Origin: Pseudobdellovibrionaceae bacterium
GTDB lineage: Bacteria > Bdellovibrionota > Bdellovibrionia > Bdellovibrionales > Bdellovibrionaceae
Direction: 5' to 3'
DNA length: 64,000 nucleotides
Assembly (NCBI GenBank): GCA_019637875.1
Contig: JAHBUW010000005.1
Span: 170,899 to 234,898, forward strand
The notes below the pieces were generated by a model. The model was not told the origin of the DNA and ran no database searches. It saw only the letters and a program-made list of their open reading frames with translations. Made by a program: the position numbers and the translations under genes. Below, one piece after another: positions 1 to 9,117 of this stretch (its first letter is position 1; every line of letters begins with the position of its first letter).

Positions 1-48
1 CAGCCCCCAGAAGGTCGTCGAGTTGGGATTATTTAAGAGTTCGTTCAT
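1..48 (-). CDS. N-terminal fragment of an unidentified gene, cut by the window edge
   Basis: An ATG at 48 on the minus strand opens a frame starting MNELLNNPNSTTFWGL that runs off the left edge. Its first bases overlap the TGA of the upstream small gene (ATGA arrangement), so the two are probably translationally coupled. Sixteen residues are too few to assign a function. Confidence 0.5.
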   Translation of the reverse strand, partial: MNELLNNPNSTTFWGL

Positions 49-230
49 TTCAGATCCTTCCGTACCGGCTTCTCGGGATAGGGGCAGTGCCGGCAGCCCG
101 AACCGCAACAGCGTCCTTGCTTACGCAAAGCTAGCTCCGTCGCGACCCAATTTCCCGTTTCGGGATCCTGATAAAAATCCAGGCCTTGAGCCACGGCTTG
201 ACGGTGAAGCTCTTCCCATTCGGGTTTCAT
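45..230 (-). CDS. Small cysteine-rich DUF5522-like protein
   Basis: A 61-residue protein beginning MKPEWEELHRQ. The C-terminal half carries the tight cysteine cluster CCGSGCRHCPYP, which I associate with the DUF5522 family; the spacing suggests metal binding, but no function is established. The frame is open further upstream to 335, yet those residues are low-complexity and the ATG at 230 begins the conserved part. Its stop overlaps the start of the next gene (ATG at 48), suggesting an operon with that truncated gene. Confidence 0.7.
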   Translation of the reverse strand: MKPEWEELHRQAVAQGLDFYQDPETGNWVATELALRKQGRCCGSGCRHCPYPEKPVRKDLK

Positions 231-363
231 CGTCTTGGAGATAGAGGCCCCCGCCCCCGGGGTCAAACCCGAAAAAAGCTCCAAGCCTTCATTTCCCCCT
301 GGGAATTTCGGACGTCGTGCCCTAAAAGCGGGCATCCCTCAACCTCTGCCCCTGGAGTGATCG

Positions 364-927
364 ATGCGTTTGTTCTGGTTCGCCGCCCTGACCTTCGTGA
401 GCCTGTCTTCGACCGCTTTCGCGCAAAATTGCGATCAGCGCCGCGATCCCCACTCTTTCGCCTGCTCGGATGACGCCTTTCGCGGACGCGTCTTCCCGAT
501 GGTGCCCATGAGCGAGGGCCGCATGCAGGGCCGCTGGTCGCTCGTGACTTACGCCGACGTTCGCGGCACCCAAGGACCCGAGTTTCAGATGCGTACGAAT
601 CCGCAAAATCCCCGCATCCCCCTCGGCGTATTCAACAACTTCGACGGCACCCGCGCGGGCGGCATGACGTGGCAACGCGACCGCAGCGTGCTCGGAAACT
701 TCGGCGCGGCCGGCAACAATCTCGGCGAGCAGGTGGGCCAAACGCACGTCTCGGACGAGTGGACTTCGCAGATCATCTTCCGCTCTTCACGCGAAACTCA
801 CTCGCTTCAGTGCCGCATCTTTGATCGCAACCGCATCGAACATCTGCAATGCCGCTGGCAGTCCTTGTCACGGAGTCAAAATCGCTTCATCCTGCGTGGG
901 TACTTGGGCTTTCTGCGCGCACGCTAA
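364..927 (+). CDS. Secreted hypothetical protein, 187 aa
   Basis: The N-terminus MRLFWFAALTFVSLSSTAFA is a standard Sec signal peptide with an AFA cleavage motif, so the mature protein of about 167 residues should be periplasmic or exported. It contains four cysteines (in NCDQ, ACSD, LQCRIF and LQCRWQ), consistent with two disulfides. A GGAG stretch lies about 10 bases before the ATG. The next gene follows after 24 bases on the same strand. I do not recognise the fold; the pattern is that of a small beta-rich secreted protein. Confidence 0.75.
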   Translation: MRLFWFAALTFVSLSSTAFAQNCDQRRDPHSFACSDDAFRGRVFPMVPMSEGRMQGRWSLVTYADVRGTQGPEFQMRTNPQNPRIPLGVFNNFDGTRAGGMTWQRDRSVLGNFGAAGNNLGEQVGQTHVSDEWTSQIIFRSSRETHSLQCRIFDRNRIEHLQCRWQSLSRSQNRFILRGYLGFLRAR

Positions 928-951
928 GCCCAATTCCTTTGGGGGTTCGGC

Positions 952-1386
952 ATGACGCAAAAACAGAAATCGATCTTCGCTATCGTGGCCGCGACCGTCG
1001 TGGCCGCCGCCTTGATCTGGGCGCTGTGGCCGAAGGCGCTGAGCCCCGCCCCGGGCGAAGGAGCGGACGAACTTCCCGCCGCGACGGTGGAAGGGGAAGT
1101 CGGCGATGAAACCCCGGTCGATCTTTCGGGGGACGCGACCATGAACGACATTCCCGCCCCGGTCGAAGGGGACAACGACGCGCCCGTGGGCGGCGCCAAA
1201 CTCCCCGCCCCGAACTCCGCCGAACTTGTCCGTCTGCATGAAGAGGCGCTCGCGGGGAATCGCGAATCCCTCGAAGAGATCTGCAAATACGTGAGCGGTG
1301 CGGACATCTACGATCTGGGAGATTTCAAAGCTTCCGACGAGCTGACTTCGAGCTGCGGCGAATTCCGCCCCGAACCGGAGGAATAA
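952..1386 (+). CDS. Membrane-anchored hypothetical protein, 144 aa
   Basis: A short cytoplasmic start (MTQKQKS) is followed by one hydrophobic segment at about residues 8-25 (IFAIVAATVVAAALIWALW). A long acidic, proline- and alanine-rich tail then continues to about residue 85. The C-terminal 50 residues look helical and contain two cysteines (EICKY, SSCGEF). No signal-peptidase site is obvious, so it is probably a single-pass inner-membrane protein. It is probably co-transcribed with the secreted protein 24 bases upstream. Function unknown. Confidence 0.7.
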   Translation: MTQKQKSIFAIVAATVVAAALIWALWPKALSPAPGEGADELPAATVEGEVGDETPVDLSGDATMNDIPAPVEGDNDAPVGGAKLPAPNSAELVRLHEEALAGNRESLEEICKYVSGADIYDLGDFKASDELTSSCGEFRPEPEE

Positions 1387-1415
1387 AAAAACCGGAGGGG
1401 TTCGCCCTCCGGTTC
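1385..1415 (-). terminator. Rho-independent terminator for the deacetylase-like gene
   Basis: A 10-bp stem (AACCGGAGGG at 1390-1399 with CCCTCCGGTT at 1405-1414) encloses the loop GTTCG. The A-run at 1385-1391 reads as a U-tract on the minus strand, so it terminates the gene ending at 1444. It may also stop plus-strand transcription, though without a T-run. Confidence 0.85.
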
Positions 1416-1443
1416 GTCAAGATTCGACAATTCGAATTCGCGC

Positions 1444-2964
1444 TTATTCTTCCATGGTGTGAGCTTCGATCGTCTCACCCTGCATGGCGCGGTCTTCGAG
1501 GGGCCCGGTGACGGTCTCTTCGGGAGTCCCGACGTTTTCGTACTTGAAGGTGCTCGCGTTCACTTCGACGCCGTCACGGGTGACGAGCGACGCGCGAACC
1601 AGGGCCGAGTTGCCTTGGCCGACCTGTTTCACGAAGGCTTCTTTCGTCATCGTCGCTTCGTTCGCCTCGATGGGCTGGAAGTTCACGCTCAGACGTTTGC
1701 GCCAGCCGAGGGCGGGCATACGATCTTCAACCGCGAGCTCGGTCATGACTTGCAGACCGTCCATCGTCTCTTCCAGGCGGACGTCCGCCAGCACGGGAGT
1801 CGCGATGTTTTTGATCGTGCCGTCGTCACGCAGACGATTGAACTGACCCGAGCGGTAAGCCGCCAGTGTCGAAGACTCGTTGCGCTCCAGGTTTTCGAGC
1901 CACGAAACGTACTCACGGTAAGTCACGCAGCGAACGCCGGGCTTATTACACACGAACTGCGCGAATTCCTTCATCGCCACCCAGTACGCGCCACGGTTCC
2001 ACTTCGAGAAGTGGTGACCGATGTGGATCGGACCACGACCGCCGAAGTAGTTGATTTTGAAGTAGTACTTATACGAGTCGAGCATCTGGTTCTTCAGGCG
2101 CAGATACTCCGCATCGCTCAGCTTTTCCGAGATCGACGCGCAAGCGGTCTGACGGCACATGAAGTTGTAGTCCATCGAGTAGGTCGTGCGGTTGGTGCCG
2201 GCGATCTTGATGGTTCCCAAAGGCATGTTCCAGATTCCCGTGGGGTGACGCTGCGGCCAGTAGGTGGGCTCGCTCGACTTCGAGGTGTCGTACTTGAAGC
2301 CGTTCGCTTTCAGCGCGGGCCACATTTCGGGAGTATGCGCGAGCAGCGGCGCGCGGAAGCCGATGATGTCCGACTTATCGAAATCGAAACCCTTGGGGTT
2401 CGCCGCCGAAGGCGACAGACCGTTCACGCGGAACAGGTTGAAGAAGATGTCGTTGAATTGTTTGAACTCCGACATCCACTCTTTCAAGCCCCAACGGCGA
2501 CCGTACATGGGGTTCGACTTGTCGACGCCCGTCTGATCACAGTGCGAGTTCGCGTGCGAACCGATCTCGTGACCGCGTTTGTACGCGCGGTTGGTCAGAT
2601 CGATACGGGGCACGACGGTGTCGCGGCTTTTCGACCAGCCGATGCAGCTCACGGGCTTGTTCAGGCCGGGAGTCTGGTAAGCGGATTTCTTCGCGGGATC
2701 CAGGTAGTACGGAGGATTTACGAAGTAGGTGAACTTGACGGTCGTTTTCTTGCCGTCGATGCCTTCGGTGGTGACCGTGTCGGCGAAGTCTTGCGACTCT
2801 TTCCAGAACTCATTCGAGAGCGATCCGTCGAACGCGAGAATCACGTATTGCGGGGGCGCTTCGATCGCCTGCGGTTTACGTTTGTCTTTTCCTTTCGCCG
2901 CCAGGGCCGAGCCTGCCGCGAGCGAAACGAAAAGTGCACCGGTGACAATTCTTGTCAGCTTCAT
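1444..2964 (-). CDS. Exported polysaccharide-deacetylase-like protein
   Basis: A 506-residue protein with a clear signal peptide (MKLTRIVTGALFVSLAAGSALA). Positions about 40-350 resemble the NodB homology fold: an Asp in VILAFDGS, the metal-binding HxxxH within EIGSHANSHCD, and a later IGHHFSKW segment. It is therefore a candidate metal-dependent deacetylase acting on envelope or extracellular N-acetylated sugars, such as peptidoglycan or chitin-type chains. The C-terminal roughly 140 residues have no assignment and look beta-rich. A GGAAGG stretch precedes the ATG. It is transcribed divergently from the trypsin-like gene and ends in its own terminator. The substrate cannot be read from the sequence. 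Confidence 0.8.
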   Translation of the reverse strand: MKLTRIVTGALFVSLAAGSALAAKGKDKRKPQAIEAPPQYVILAFDGSLSNEFWKESQDFADTVTTEGIDGKKTTVKFTYFVNPPYYLDPAKKSAYQTPGLNKPVSCIGWSKSRDTVVPRIDLTNRAYKRGHEIGSHANSHCDQTGVDKSNPMYGRRWGLKEWMSEFKQFNDIFFNLFRVNGLSPSAANPKGFDFDKSDIIGFRAPLLAHTPEMWPALKANGFKYDTSKSSEPTYWPQRHPTGIWNMPLGTIKIAGTNRTTYSMDYNFMCRQTACASISEKLSDAEYLRLKNQMLDSYKYYFKINYFGGRGPIHIGHHFSKWNRGAYWVAMKEFAQFVCNKPGVRCVTYREYVSWLENLERNESSTLAAYRSGQFNRLRDDGTIKNIATPVLADVRLEETMDGLQVMTELAVEDRMPALGWRKRLSVNFQPIEANEATMTKEAFVKQVGQGNSALVRASLVTRDGVEVNASTFKYENVGTPEETVTGPLEDRAMQGETIEAHTMEE

Positions 2965-3145
2965 CCTTCATTTCCTTCCGTTGAGATCCTGGGTGACCTC
3001 CAAATTCTAGATGGAGAAACCGTCAGGATCCAAAGCCATTTTATCGGCTCCGACGGAGGGCTGAACGAGTCCGGTTCCTCGAGTGAAGACTGTCAGGAAC
3101 ATGACAGTTTCGGGGGCCCGGCGGACATGGTAAATTGCCCCCCGG

Positions 3146-4123
3146 ATGAAATGGATCTATCGTTTTCCCTATGCCCTTCTCGTGATCGCGCTTTTCGCGG
3201 CCTGCACCCCGGCGGGGGAGCGGAGTGGGCATATCGTTGTGAAGGAATCGCAAAGGATCTTCGGCGGCGACGAGGTCCAGGTCCAGTCCGGCAGCAGCCT
3301 GACCGTGGCGATGATCACCCTCGACGATGACATGGGCCAGAGCTTCGTCTGCACGGGAACTTTCATCTCGGCCCGCCTGCTGTTAACCGCCAGCCACTGC
3401 GTGACGACGAACAAGAGTCAGATGCGCGTGCTTTTCGGCGCAGCGCCCTTCGCGGGCACGGCGTTCGTGGACGTGCCGATCGCGGACGTTCACGTTTATC
3501 ACGAGATCGTCGCGGACGGTTCCTCCGCCGAGACCGGCAAACGCCATGACCTGGCGTTGATCGAAATCCGCGGACTTCCCGACGGGGCCCGCACGGCGGA
3601 ACTTCCCGAGTCGGCCCAGGGTCAAGATCTACAACTGAAGAATGACTCGCGCGCGGCCACGGCGGTGATCCAGTCGAGCCGTCAAACCCTTCTGCACGCA
3701 CAGAACTTGGGTTTCGTGGCGCTCGGCTACGGTCGCCTGGATGGACTCGATTTGGGTGCGAGCGACACCGGGGGTTCCGGCGTGCTCCGGCGCGTGGATC
3801 TTTCCGCCGAAAACTACTCTGCGAAAGCGACGACCTTCACCGTTCTGCAAGAGACCGGGGAACGCGGCGTCTGCTTCGGCGACTCGGGTGGCCCGGCCCT
3901 GCTCGAGCGCACCACGGTCGACGGCGTTTCGGCCGTCGTGATGGGCGTCGCTTCGGGAGTCTTGGATCTTGAAGGCGCCGATCCGTACGCGCATGGCTAC
4001 GACGCCTGCAAACAGCGCTCGATCTACATGAACGTCATCCCCTACCTGCCGTGGATCGAACGCATCCAGAAAAAGGTCGATCTACTTCGGCAAAATTCGG
4101 ATACGACGGGTACGATTCAATAG
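3146..4123 (+). CDS. Trypsin-like (S1) serine protease, lipoprotein
   Basis: The N-terminus ends in a lipobox (ALFAAC, Cys20), so the mature protein is probably lipidated. IFGGDE at about 38-43 resembles the activation site of chymotrypsin-family enzymes. The catalytic triad is complete: His84 in TASHC, Asp135 in HDLALIE and Ser247 in GDSGGPA. At 325 residues it is the usual size for a secreted bacterial S1 protease with a short pro-region. Such proteases are numerous in predatory Bdellovibrio-like bacteria. No good Shine-Dalgarno sequence precedes the ATG; the start was chosen because it gives the lipoprotein signal. The S41 peptidase follows 75 bases downstream. Confidence 0.9.
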   Translation: MKWIYRFPYALLVIALFAACTPAGERSGHIVVKESQRIFGGDEVQVQSGSSLTVAMITLDDDMGQSFVCTGTFISARLLLTASHCVTTNKSQMRVLFGAAPFAGTAFVDVPIADVHVYHEIVADGSSAETGKRHDLALIEIRGLPDGARTAELPESAQGQDLQLKNDSRAATAVIQSSRQTLLHAQNLGFVALGYGRLDGLDLGASDTGGSGVLRRVDLSAENYSAKATTFTVLQETGERGVCFGDSGGPALLERTTVDGVSAVVMGVASGVLDLEGADPYAHGYDACKQRSIYMNVIPYLPWIERIQKKVDLLRQNSDTTGTIQ

Positions 4124-4198
4124 TGCGCGGGCACCGTCTCAAAGCGCGACGTTCTCAGGCGCATTTAACCGGGGACGCTGGACCTCCGAAAAGACATC

Positions 4199-5476
4199 AT
4201 GGCGAAGCGGCTTTGGACGGTGGGGGTTTTGGCCCTCCTGTCCGGCATTTATTTCGGCGCGCGGAGTCCCGATCTCGATGATCCGGGATCTTTCGAGGCC
4301 GTGAACATGGATCTCGGCGTGCGCCGTCACGTGCTCACGGCGGCGGAGCAGCGCGCGGACATCGAGTTCTTGCTGCGCGGGATGCAAGAGGTCTACGCGG
4401 GACGGAAGGTCGACCCCGTCTTGTTTGAAGCTTACGTGCGCAAAATGCGCGGCTTCCAGGCCGCGACCTTCGACGACATCACGGCCGAGCAGTTCTACTA
4501 TTTGCTGCAATTTGAAATCGCCATGCTCGACGACGGTCACCTCCAGTTCGAATCCTGGTACAAACAGCGCGCGGCGAACGAAGCCCGCGCCCCCGCCGTG
4601 GGGCGCGACTACGCGAGCCGCGAGATTCACGACTCGCGCCTGGGTCCCGTGCACGTCTTCCGTATGCCGATGTTCAACCCTCCCGAATTCGAAGAGGCCG
4701 AGCGCATCGTGCAGATGGTGGAGGAAAGCCTGCCCCACGCCGGGGCTTTGATCTTCGATCTGCGCGGCAACATCGGGGGCTTCGGCTTCGTGCCGCTGCA
4801 GATCGCGGCGCGACTGTGGGGAAAGCCCTACCGCGCAGGCTCGATCATTCAGAATTTTCCGCAGCCCGTGCAAGAGGTCGGAAGCCTGGGCGGGCCTTAC
4901 GTGCACGCGCTCATCAAGAACTCGGCGATTTCGGGCGGAACGCCCTACGGTCGCTACATCGAAAGACAAACGGGGCGCGGTTTCGTGGGCCGCGGGATGG
5001 ATCGCCTCTTTGGTTGGTTTTCCGGAGGGGCCGCGGGCGAGGACGTGCTGAAGGAAAGATGGGCCGTCGACTCCATCGACATTCCGGAAACCCGCATCGA
5101 AGTGAATGACAAAGTGGTGGGGCACGAAGGGCTTTACGAAAAGGGTTTCACCAAACCCATTATCGTCATCGTGGACAAGGGCTGCGCCTCGGCCTGCGAG
5201 ATGTTGCTCGAGAGTTTGGAAGAACACCCCTTCGCGACGACCTGGGGCGAGCGCACCATGGGCGCCGTGCAGTTCGGCTCGACGTGGACCCTCGTTCTGC
5301 CGAAGAGCCACCTGAGCATCTCGCTGCCGACGAGCTACACTCTCTACAAAGACGGCCGCAAACCCGATGTCACGGGTTATACGCCGGAATTCCCGCTCCC
5401 CCTCACCGAAGGCGACCCCGTGAAACACATCGAGGGCTTGATCAAGGCGGGCCGGCTCCCCGCCTCGCGGAGGTAG
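4199..5476 (+). CDS. S41-family (C-terminal-processing-type) peptidase
   Basis: A 425-residue protein with a hydrophobic N-terminus (about residues 6-21) that would export or anchor it. The C-terminal half has S41 features: a GALIFDLRGNIGG strand-loop at about 182-194 and the nucleophile region DKGCASACEM with Ser331, followed by a TMGAVQFGS loop. The general-base lysine is not certain from inspection. No obvious PDZ domain sits between the N-terminal helical part and the catalytic core, so it is nearer the tricorn/interphotoreceptor-retinoid-binding-like S41 group than classical CtpA. It probably cleaves periplasmic proteins. It converges on smc across a shared hairpin. Confidence 0.8.
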   Translation: MAKRLWTVGVLALLSGIYFGARSPDLDDPGSFEAVNMDLGVRRHVLTAAEQRADIEFLLRGMQEVYAGRKVDPVLFEAYVRKMRGFQAATFDDITAEQFYYLLQFEIAMLDDGHLQFESWYKQRAANEARAPAVGRDYASREIHDSRLGPVHVFRMPMFNPPEFEEAERIVQMVEESLPHAGALIFDLRGNIGGFGFVPLQIAARLWGKPYRAGSIIQNFPQPVQEVGSLGGPYVHALIKNSAISGGTPYGRYIERQTGRGFVGRGMDRLFGWFSGGAAGEDVLKERWAVDSIDIPETRIEVNDKVVGHEGLYEKGFTKPIIVIVDKGCASACEMLLESLEEHPFATTWGERTMGAVQFGSTWTLVLPKSHLSISLPTSYTLYKDGRKPDVTGYTPEFPLPLTEGDPVKHIEGLIKAGRLPASRR

Positions 5477-5487
5477 CCGGGGGCGCC

Positions 5488-5540
5488 TAGCCGCTGCCTT
5501 CTTGAAACGCAGCGCGTTTCAAGAAGGCAGCGGCTACTTT
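5488..5540. terminator. Perfect 23-bp hairpin shared by two convergent genes
   Basis: The arm at 5488-5510 is exactly complementary to 5514-5536, with only the triplet AGC between them. It lies 12 bases after the S41 stop and 6 bases before the smc stop. CTTTTCTA follows on the plus strand. This is most simply a bidirectional terminator, although the stem is much longer than usual. Confidence 0.75.
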
Positions 5541-5541
5541 T

Positions 5542-8500
5542 CTACAGATCCTGCAGGTTGACGGAAACCATCGTCGAGACGCCGCGTTCTTGCATCGTCA
5601 CGCCGTAGAGTTTCTTCGCCACTTCCATGGTGTGTTTGTTGTGCGTGACCACGATGATCTGCGAGCGTTTGGACATCTCGCGGACCAGGTCGTTGAAACG
5701 GAAGACGTTCGCGTCGTCAAGCGGCGCATCGACCTCATCCAACAGACAGTAGGGCGACGGCTTGACGAGGAAGATCGCGAAGACCAGCGAGACCGCGGTC
5801 AGCGCCTTCTCGCCACCCGAAAGCAGCGAGATGTTCTGCATCTTCTTGCCGGGAGGACGCGCGACGATCTCGATCCCTTGGTCGCCCTTTTCCAGGTCTT
5901 CCACGAGGGTCAGGTGCGCTTCCCCACCGCCGAAAAGGACGGGGAACACTTTGGTGAAACGTTCGTTCACGAGGTCGAAGGTCTCTTTGAAACGCTTCGA
6001 GCAGATGCGGTTGATCCGGTCGATCACGCGGCGGAGCTGCTCTTTCGACTCGGTGAGGTCCGCTTGCTGCTTCACGAGGAACTCGTAACGTTTCGAGTTT
6101 TCCTCATACTCTTCGATCGCGGACAGGTTCACTTCGCCGATCTTGCCGAGTTTTTCGCGCATCTCTTTGAGTTCCGCTTCGGCATTTTCAGTTTCCACCG
6201 GCGTCTCGAGGCGCTGCTCGTACATATCGGGTAGATTCAGCATATAACGTTCGCGGATTTGGTCGATCAGGTACTGCTCTTTGAGCTTCGCCTGTTCGAA
6301 TTTCATCTGCGCTTCGTTCATGCGGGTCTGACGTTCGTTGCGCGCGCGGATCGACGAAGAAGAGGCCTCTTCGACTTCGCGGACGCGGGCGTATTCTTGC
6401 TCGTAGGCGTCGCGGCGCTGGGCCACTTCGGTCCGGAGTTCTTCGAGGGCGCTGACCGCGCGTTCGAATTCGATCTTCTTCTCTTCAAGCAGGAAGGTCG
6501 ACTCAGTCGCAACCGTCGCGTTCTTTTCGGTTTCGTCGGACATGCGGCTCAGCTGCGTTTCCAGATCTTCGATCTGACGCTTCAGGGTCGCCACTTGGCG
6601 TTCGACGCCTTGGTACTCCTGCTGACGGCTGGCCGATTTGACTTTCAAATCGGTGACTTCGTTCTGCAGCCCATCGAAGCCCAAACGCGTCGAGGTCAGC
6701 TCTTCCTGCAGGGACTCGGTCTCGCTTTCGAGCGCTTCTTTTTTCAGACGCGTTTCGGTCAGCTGAGCGTCGATCTCGTTGATCTTGTTCTGCGTGTTCG
6801 TCAGCTGCTCGGTCGTATTCAGGACCTGGCGATCTTGACGGTTCACCGCGTGCTCGGCGTTTTGCAGTTCGGTCTCGGCGCGCTCCAGGTCTTTACGTAG
6901 ACCCGCAACTTTGACCTCTTGCTCGACTTTACGTTTTTGCGCGCCTTCGAAGTCGTTCACGACGCCCTCGAGTTGCGCCTCGACTTTTTTCAGCGCCTGC
7001 TGCGCGAGCGCGAGTTTCCCCGACCACTCTTGTTTCTGCTCGGAGAGTTCTTTGATCTCGCGACGACGGCGCAGAACGCCCGAGTCCGCGCCTTCCGACG
7101 AACCGCCGGTCAGAACGCCCTCTTTGGTCAGCGTATCGCCGTCCATGGTGACGAAGGTCCATCCCGGATAGTTGGGACGCATATTGAGCGCGGTGCGGAT
7201 CGAATCCACCACCGCCACGCCGTCCAGCAAATAACTGACGGCCGGACGGTATTCCTCCGACGCCTGCACGACGTCGCGCAGAAGGGCGCGGACGCCTTCT
7301 CCGGTGGGCGCTTCCGAGTGGGGCGCCGTCGCATGGGTTTCGTCCGACAAGAAGAAGCTCGAACGTCCCGACTGCTGGGTTTTCAGATAATCGACGGCTT
7401 CGAGCGCGGGCGCGCTCGTCGGCGACATCAGCATTTGCAGACGTGTGCCGAGCGCGGCTTCCATCGCCATCTCAAATTCGCCGGGAACTTCGACGACTTC
7501 CGAAACGGGCAGGAAGTTGACCGAACCGTCGGCCGTGACTTCCGCCTGCTTCGCTTTTTGCCAAAGCATGACGTTCTTCACGCCCTCTTCGAAACCTTCG
7601 AAGCTTTGCGCGAGGTTTTCCAGACCGTACAATTTCCCGGTCACTTCGTTCAGGCGGTCTTTGTATTCGTCGACTTGATCGCGTTTTTCGTTGATCGAAG
7701 CCTGCAGGATCTTTTTGTTCGCTTCAAACGACTCGACATCCGAGGCCAGATCCATCTGCAGCTGGCGCTCTTTATCGTAGTCGCCGGTGATGCGACCACG
7801 ACGCTCTTCGAACTCGATCTTCTTCGCGCGCAGCTCTTCCAGAACCAAGCGTTCGTCACCCGCGCGCGACTCTTGGTCGGCGAGCTGGGTGTGCAGCGAC
7901 TGGAGTTTCGCGTCGATGGCCGACACGCTCTGGCCAATCGCGAACAGCTCGCGACGTTTGATCGTAAGCTCTTCATCGACCGTGGCGATGCGGGACTGGG
8001 CCTCTTGGAAGGCTTCATTCTTCGCGGTGAATTCGGTCAGTAAGTTTTCGGCGTCCGCACGCAGCTCTTCGGCCTGCGCTTCGAACTGACCGAGGTCGCG
8101 GACGTAGAGTTCGTGACGGGCCTGCTGCTCTTGCAGAAGGCTTCCGGCCATCTGCTCGTTGCGGCGGGCTTGCTCGATCTCGAACTTCAGGGATTGGATT
8201 TCCAATTCCTGCTTTTGAACTGCGGATTGCTTTTCGAATTGGGTCGCTTGCAGCTCGTTGACCTTCTTCTCTTGCTCGACGAGCGAGAGCTTCAGGGTTT
8301 CCAGTTCCGATTGCAGGCGGCTGACTTCGGCTCCGCCCTCGGCTTCGAGCGCTTGCAGCTCTTGGAAGATGTTCTGCGCTTCGTCCGCGCCCGTTTTCAG
8401 ATCGCGAAACTGCACCGACGAAACGTAAAGGTCCAAGCCTTCGATCTGGTTTTTCAGATTGCGGTAGCGCTCGGCGCGCTGAGCTTGTCTTTGCAGCGAA

Positions 8501-9117
8501 TCGAGCTGGCGCTTGAGTTCCCCGATGATGTCCTGCAGACGGACCAAGTTCTGATCGGTCGACTGGATCTTACGCTGGGATTCTTTTTTGCGCGCTTTGA
8601 ACTTGGTGATCCCCGCGGCCTCTTCGATGAGCATGCGGCGGTCTTCGGGTTTCGCGGTGATGATTTTGCCGATCATGCCCTGCTGGATGATCGAGAAACC
8701 TTTCGAGCCCGCTCCCGTATCCATGAAGATCTCTTGGACGTCTTTCAGGCGCGAGGGTTCTTTATTGATGAAGTATTCCGATTCGCCGCTGCGGTGCAGA
8801 CGGCGGGTCACCATGATCTCGGTGAAACGCAGATACTTCGCGGGGAAAGGTCCGCCGTCGTTTTCGAGAGTCAGCGAAACTTCCGCGAGGCCCGAGGGCG
8901 CATAGCCTTCCGCTCCGGCGAAGATGACGTCGGTCATGGTCGAGCCGCGCAGGTCTTTCGCGGACATCTCACCCATCACCCAAACGAGGGCGTCGACGAT
9001 ATTGGATTTACCGCAGCCGTTCGGTCCGACGATCCCGGTGATGCCGGCGTCGAAGTGGATGACCGTGCGGTCTTTGAACGATTTGAAACCGATGAGCTCG
9101 ATCTTTTTAATTCTCAA
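5542..9117 (-). CDS. smc: Chromosome segregation protein SMC
   Basis: A full-length SMC of 1191 residues, the ATPase of the bacterial condensin complex that compacts and segregates chromosomes. Walker A is GPNGCGKSN (about 32-40). Two long coiled-coil arms flank a hinge at about 510-670. The C-terminal head has the signature LSGGEKAL and Walker B YCLLDEVDAPLDD. The start codon is TTG (MRIKKIELIGF), with GGGGA about 7 bases upstream; no ATG fits the conserved N-terminus. ScpA and ScpB partners are not in the window. About 540 bases of apparently non-coding DNA lie upstream. Confidence 0.98.
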   Translation of the reverse strand: MRIKKIELIGFKSFKDRTVIHFDAGITGIVGPNGCGKSNIVDALVWVMGEMSAKDLRGSTMTDVIFAGAEGYAPSGLAEVSLTLENDGGPFPAKYLRFTEIMVTRRLHRSGESEYFINKEPSRLKDVQEIFMDTGAGSKGFSIIQQGMIGKIITAKPEDRRMLIEEAAGITKFKARKKESQRKIQSTDQNLVRLQDIIGELKRQLDSLQRQAQRAERYRNLKNQIEGLDLYVSSVQFRDLKTGADEAQNIFQELQALEAEGGAEVSRLQSELETLKLSLVEQEKKVNELQATQFEKQSAVQKQELEIQSLKFEIEQARRNEQMAGSLLQEQQARHELYVRDLGQFEAQAEELRADAENLLTEFTAKNEAFQEAQSRIATVDEELTIKRRELFAIGQSVSAIDAKLQSLHTQLADQESRAGDERLVLEELRAKKIEFEERRGRITGDYDKERQLQMDLASDVESFEANKKILQASINEKRDQVDEYKDRLNEVTGKLYGLENLAQSFEGFEEGVKNVMLWQKAKQAEVTADGSVNFLPVSEVVEVPGEFEMAMEAALGTRLQMLMSPTSAPALEAVDYLKTQQSGRSSFFLSDETHATAPHSEAPTGEGVRALLRDVVQASEEYRPAVSYLLDGVAVVDSIRTALNMRPNYPGWTFVTMDGDTLTKEGVLTGGSSEGADSGVLRRRREIKELSEQKQEWSGKLALAQQALKKVEAQLEGVVNDFEGAQKRKVEQEVKVAGLRKDLERAETELQNAEHAVNRQDRQVLNTTEQLTNTQNKINEIDAQLTETRLKKEALESETESLQEELTSTRLGFDGLQNEVTDLKVKSASRQQEYQGVERQVATLKRQIEDLETQLSRMSDETEKNATVATESTFLLEEKKIEFERAVSALEELRTEVAQRRDAYEQEYARVREVEEASSSSIRARNERQTRMNEAQMKFEQAKLKEQYLIDQIRERYMLNLPDMYEQRLETPVETENAEAELKEMREKLGKIGEVNLSAIEEYEENSKRYEFLVKQQADLTESKEQLRRVIDRINRICSKRFKETFDLVNERFTKVFPVLFGGGEAHLTLVEDLEKGDQGIEIVARPPGKKMQNISLLSGGEKALTAVSLVFAIFLVKPSPYCLLDEVDAPLDDANVFRFNDLVREMSKRSQIIVVTHNKHTMEVAKKLYGVTMQERGVSTMVSVNLQDL

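Noticed and set aside
1459..3330. A 623-codon plus-strand open frame opposite the deacetylase-like gene
   Set aside because: It mirrors the codon pattern of the real minus-strand gene, has abnormal composition and shows no recognisable motif.
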